A stretch of DNA of 64,000 bases from Diprion similis. Its lineage: Eukaryota; Arthropoda; Insecta; Hymenoptera; Diprionidae. The position numbers were made by a program, and so were the translations under genes. Below the pieces are notes generated by a model that was not told the origin of the DNA, did not search any database, and worked only from the letters and a program-made list of their open reading frames with translations. The DNA lies in NCBI RefSeq assembly GCF_021155765.1, contig NC_060110.1, positions 5,332,001 to 5,396,000 of the forward strand, given 5' to 3'. Each line of letters begins with the position of its first letter. Position 1 is the first letter of the stretch. Below, one piece after another: positions 59,440 to 64,000 of this stretch.

Positions 59440-60977
59440 ATAAAATAGATATCACCATTCATCACATAATTATCTCTATTCATATTTTTAAGGTTTTACA
59501 ATACGAATTATCAATTTATCAGCGCTCAGCGCAGGACAATGTTCACTTATCTCATGTAAAGTCAACATCATTTATCATAGCATCGGAAACATTTAGAAAT
59601 ATAATGAACTGTTACAGTCAATGAATTATAATTTCATTTGCTGATTAATTGTGTGATCGATTTAAATGTGGCAATAACTAATATGAAATTGATTAGTTTT
59701 TACTAAACGAAATTTTATTTTATTGATACCCTGACAAAAACAATACTCTGAATAACCGCTGTTTTTGGAACAGTTCACAGAAAAAATGTAGAGGAATACG
59801 GTAGTTTTGAAGCCGAAAACTATGTAGAGTTTTTCTTGAAGTTTTGAATTCACAGATTACGACCTACAGCCCTGGGCTATTTTTCATAACAGTGCCGGGT
59901 CTGGCCGGGTGTGGGGGTAATAGCAGTTTCACGTATTATCAACCAAGCAACTGACCACGTCGGTAAAAAAAGTACTTCATAACCGACAATTATCACGTGC
60001 AAAACGTTGGTGAGATATCGTCGTCGTCGTGCAATTAAAAAGTTGAAAAATCTCGCTGAAGAAATTATATGTACGTCAAAATTGTGTAACGGAAAAATAA
60101 ATGTCAATTAAATTGTGAACACAAATGTGAATCGTTTATATTTACCTGAATATATCATAACTTTTATAGGCTACAGTAGCATCTCTAAGATGCTCAATTT
60201 ATTTTTTTTAAGTTTTTTTTTACGAAGTCAACATTGAGCTGCAAATATTTTCGAAAAATTTTGAACTACTTCATTTTTAGTTAAAATCGTTTCAAGAATG
60301 TTCCGATAGAGAAATTTTTATTGATTTGTTGGGCTGTTTTAAAATGATAAATTAGACAAATCAATATCTCAAGTTTTAGAATATCTGAAAAATTCTGAAA
60401 CACTTTTCTCTTTGATAGAAGCACGTTGAAGAACAGTTTTGTGAATTTATTTTAAATTTTGATAAGGTGGTATCATTGTCTTTCACAATCAGTAATACAA
60501 GTTTTAAGGAATGTGCCGAAAAACAGGCAAACAAAATTATTCCATCTCCTGCATAATATTGACATGCTTGTCAAACCATATTTTCTTGCTCAATTGTTAA
60601 GATGCTTAACGTTCGTTATTGTCGATTCGTGGTTCTTCAAAGTGCTAAACAGAAGGGAAGAATGTTTTTCTGACAGAGCAAATTTTGAAATGTTCAGAAT
60701 TAAGTAATTCAATTTTTATCCTGTTGGCTGTAAGTACTATCGTTAACAAGCGATGCTCCTAGTCGTGAGAGAAATGGCGATATATCAGAAATACGCAGAT
60801 AGTAATAATACATAGTTGTATTCTGCTATTTCGCATCAATGTAAGTTGGAGCGAGTATAGCTACACATTGCACTGATGCACATATATTTAATTTCAAGAA
60901 GTGGAACGTAACTATAGGTATAATTGTCACGCATCCGGAAGACGAGTTTTCTCCATCTTTTCGCTGCTGGTCTCTGC
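59440..60977. other. Intergenic stretch before the satellite
   Basis: AT-rich sequence lies between the end of COMMD4 and the first diverged satellite monomer. It contains a short GTCGTCGTCGT repeat near 60020. No gene was seen. Confidence 0.5.
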
Positions 60978-63900
60978 GTCGTCATTTTTCTGCTGTTGGT
61001 CCTACGTTTTTTTTCTTGTGTTTTCCGAGTTCCTGGGCGTCCAATTGATCTGAAAAGGGTCATACAAATCGATTCCGGAACGAAAAATTCTCGGTTCCAA
61101 AAATGACCAGAAAATTGAGGCTAACCCCTTTGGATTTTTGGCGAAAATTTCGACGACTTTGAAAAGTGCTGCAATTGATTCTTTAGGGCACTACTCCGAC
61201 GTAATTTTTTGAGAGAAATCGATTGAGCGTAGTCCCAATACGCTGCGAGCAACGGATCAAAAGTTACAGCCAAAAAACTGCAGATTTTCATCGTCATTTC
61301 TCTGCTGTTGGTCCTACGCTTTTTTCATCGTGTTTTTTGAGTTCCTGGAGTTCCAATTAGCCAAGAAACGGTCATACAAATCAATTCGGAGACCAAAAAT
61401 ATTTGACTCCAAAAATCGCAAAAAAAGCAAGGCTAACCCCTTTGGATTTTTTGCGAAAATTTCGACGACGTCGAAAAGTGCTGCAAATAATTCTTTAGGG
61501 CACTACTCCGACGTAATTTTCAGAAAGAAATCGATTGAGCGTAGTCCCAATACGCTGCGAGCAACGGATCAATAGTTACAGCCAAAAAAGTGCAGATTTT
61601 TATCGTCATTTCTCTGCTGTTGGTCCTACGCTTTTTTCATCGTGTTTTTTGAGTTCCTGGAGTTCCAACTAGCCAAGAAACGGTCATACAAATCAATTCG
61701 GAGACCAAAAATATTTGACTCCAAAAATCGCGAAAAAAGCAAGGCTAACCCCTTTGGATTTTTGGCGAAAATTTCGACGACTTCGAAAAGTGCTGCAAAT
61801 AATTCTTTAGGGCACTACTCCGCCGTAATTTTTTGAGAGAAATCGATTGAGCGTAGTCCCAATACGCTGCGAGCAACGGATCAGAAGTTACAGCCAAAAA
61901 ACTGCAGATTTTCGTCGTCATTTCTCTGCTGTTGGTCCTACGCTTTTTTCATCGTGTTTTTCGAGTTCCTGGAGTTCCAATTAGCCAGGAAACGGTCATA
62001 CAAATCAATTCGGAGACCAAAAATATTCGACTCCAAAAATCGCAAAAAAAGCAAGGCTAACCCCTTTGGATTTTTGGCGAAAATTTCGACGACTTTGAAA
62101 AGTGCTGCAATTGATTCTTTAGGGCACTACTCCGACGTAATTTTTTGAGAGAAATCGATTGAGCGTAGTCCTAATACGCTGCGAGCAACGGATCAAAAGT
62201 TACAGCCAAAAAACTGCAGATTTTCATCGTCATTTCTCTGCTGTTGGTCCTACGCTTTTTTCATCGTGTTTTTTGAGTTCCTAGAGTTCCAATTAGCCAA
62301 GAAACGGTCATACAAATCAATTCGGAGACCAAAAATTTTTGACTCCAAAAATCGCAAAAAAAGCAAGGCTAACCCCTTTGGATTTTTGGCGAAAATTTCG
62401 ACGACTTTGAAAAGTGCTGCAATTGATTCTTTAGGGCACTACTCCGACGTAATTTTTAGAGAGAAATCGATTGAGCGTAGTCCCAATACGCTGCGAGCAA
62501 CGGATCAAAAGTTACAGCCAAAAAACTGCAGATTTTCATCGTCATTTCTCTGCTGTTGGTCCTACGCTTTTTTCATCGTGTTTTTTGAGTTCCTGGAGTT
62601 CCAATTAGCCAAGAAACGGTCATACAAATTAATTCGAAGACCAAAAATTTTTGACTCTAAAAATCGCAAAAAAGCAAGGCTAACCCCTTTGGATTTTTGG
62701 CGAAAATTTCGACGACTTTGAAAAGTGCCGCAATTAATTCTTGAGGGTACTACTCCGACGTAATTTTTTGAGAGAAATCGATTGAGCGTAGTCCCAATAC
62801 GCTGCGAGCAACGGATCAAAAGTTACAGCCAAAAAACTGCAGATTTTCATCGTCATTTCTCTGCTGTTGGTCCTACGCTTTTTTCATCGTGTTTTTTGAG
62901 TTCCTGGAGTTCCAATTAGCCAAGAAACGGTCATACAAATTAATTCGAAGACCAAAAATTTTTGACTCTAAAAATCGCAAAAAAGCAAGGCTAACCCCTT
63001 TGGATTTTTGGCGAAAATTTCGACGACTTTGAAAAGTGCCGCAATTAATTCTTGAGGGTACTACTCCGACGTAATTTTTTGAGAGAAATCGATTGAGCGT
63101 AGTCCCAATACGCTGCGAGCAACGGATCAAAAGTTACAGCCAAAAAACTGCAGATTTTCATCGTCATTTCTCTGCTGTTGGTCCTACGCTTTTTTCATCG
63201 TGTTTTTCGAGTTCCTGGAGTTCCAATTAGCCAAGAAACGGTCATACAAATCAATTCGGAGACCAAAAATTTTTGACTCTAAAAATCGCAAAAAAAGCAA
63301 GGCTAACCCCTTTGGATTTTTGGCGAAAATTTCGACGACTTTGAAAAGTGCCGCAATTAATTCTTTAGGGTACTACTCCGACGTAATTTTTTGAGAGAAA
63401 TCGATTGAGCGTAGTCCCAATACGCTGCGAGCAACAGATCAAAAGTTACAGCCAAAAAACTGCAGATTTTCATCGTCATTTCTCTGCTGTTGACCCTACG
63501 CTTTTTGTATCATGATTTTTGAGTTCCTGGAGTTCCAATTAGCCAGGAAACGGTCATACAAATTAATTCGGAGACCAAAAATATTTGACTCCAAAAATCG
63601 CAAAAAAAGCAAGGCTAACCCCTTTGGATTTTTGGCGAAAATTTCGACGACTTTGAAAAGTGCTGCAATTGATTCTTTAGGGCACTACTCCGACGTAATT
63701 TTTAGAGAGAAATCGATTGAGCGTAGTCCCAATACGCTGCGAGCAACGGATCAAAAGTTACAGCCAAAAAACTGCAGATTTTCATCGTCATTTCTCTGGT
63801 GTTGGCCCTACGCTTTTTTTATCATGATTTTTGAGTTCCTGGAGTTCCAATTAGCCAGGAAACGGTCATACAAATCAATTCGGAGACCAAAAATATTTGA

Positions 63901-64000
63901 CTCTAAAAATCGCAAAAAAAGCAAGGCTAACCCCTTTGGATTTTTGGCGAAAATTTCGACGACTTTGAAAAGTGCTGCAATTGATTCTTTAGGGCACTAC
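60978..64000. repeat. Satellite array, 311-312 bp monomer, ~9.7 copies
   Basis: The anchor TGCTGTTGGT recurs at 60991, 61303, 61615, 61927, 62239, 62551, 62862, 63173, 63485 and, as TGGTGTTGGC, 63797, giving steps of 312, 312, 312, 312, 312, 311, 311, 312 and 312. The first monomer is clearly diverged, the rest are very similar, and those starting 62551 and 62862 look identical. Each monomer has a CTGCAG, the block GGCTAACCCCTTTGGATTTT, and ATCGATTGAGCGTAGTCCC followed by AATACGCTGCGAG. A ~64-codon frame repeats in most monomers because 312 is a multiple of three; it has no recognisable domain and fails in the 311-bp units. The array runs off the right edge, so its total size is unknown. It may be pericentromeric or a dispersed tandem block. 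Confidence 0.95.

Noticed and set aside
61330..63394. Repeated ~64-codon frames in the satellite
   Set aside because: They arise because the monomer length is divisible by three; 311-bp monomers shift the frame, and both strands are open, with no domain.
1..64000. CRISPR arrays, bacterial operons, rRNA and tRNA genes
   Set aside because: No regularly spaced short repeats, no ribosome-binding-site-led gene clusters, and no tRNA T-arm (GGTTCGAATCC-type) with a matching acceptor stem were seen.

Overview
The window reads as AT-rich, intron-rich insect nuclear DNA. Two insect neuropeptide precursor genes can be assembled exon by exon. The repeat content (short inverted-repeat transposons, a 311-312 bp satellite, a RAG1/Transib-type transposase) would suit a hymenopteran such as a sawfly or wasp. 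That order-level guess rests on remembered impressions of such repeats, not on a comparison. There are no bacterial-type operons, and genes are separated by long stretches of low-complexity AT-rich DNA.

Layout. 1500-3050 (-): a three-exon gene, with a non-coding first exon behind a TATA box, for an 87-residue cysteine-free secreted peptide. 4060-6284 (-): a RAG1/Transib-like DDE transposase that keeps the catalytic D, D, E and the zinc-binding C, C, H, H but is split by one frameshift just before the final catalytic E. 7532-7924, 8935-9120 and 9417-9729: three inverted-repeat elements, the first a clean hAT-type MITE with an 8-bp target duplication. 8223-8464: traces of a small cysteine-bearing coding region broken at an A run. 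11882-17227 (+): a three-exon homologue of human KIAA1191/p33MONOX, with a possible internal promoter at 15941. 23998-30016 (-): the leucokinin (kinin) precursor with seven FxxWG-amide peptides; its intron 3 holds a piggyBac-type MITE and a GC-rich island. A TATA-bearing candidate 5' exon lies 8 kb upstream, near 38.4 kb. 44289-50013 (-): the natalisin precursor (FxxxR-amide peptides, 556 aa), with a candidate TATA and 5' UTR exon at 51.5 kb. 54002-59300 (+): COMMD4 in seven exons. About 60978 to the right edge: nearly ten head-to-tail copies of the 311-312 bp satellite, running off the window.

How the genes relate. Kinin (diuretic and myotropic) and natalisin (tachykinin-like, reproductive) are both amidated neuropeptide precursors for the secretory pathway, and they lie next to each other on the same strand. 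COMMD4 and p33MONOX are ordinary intracellular genes with no evident link to them. All spliced models were built by hand from splice signals and phase agreement; transcript data would settle the 5' exons. The strongest candidates for something not yet described are the nearly intact RAG1-like transposase, the 87-aa secreted peptide, and a kinin exon arrangement in which in-frame skipping of exon 3 would change an amidation site.
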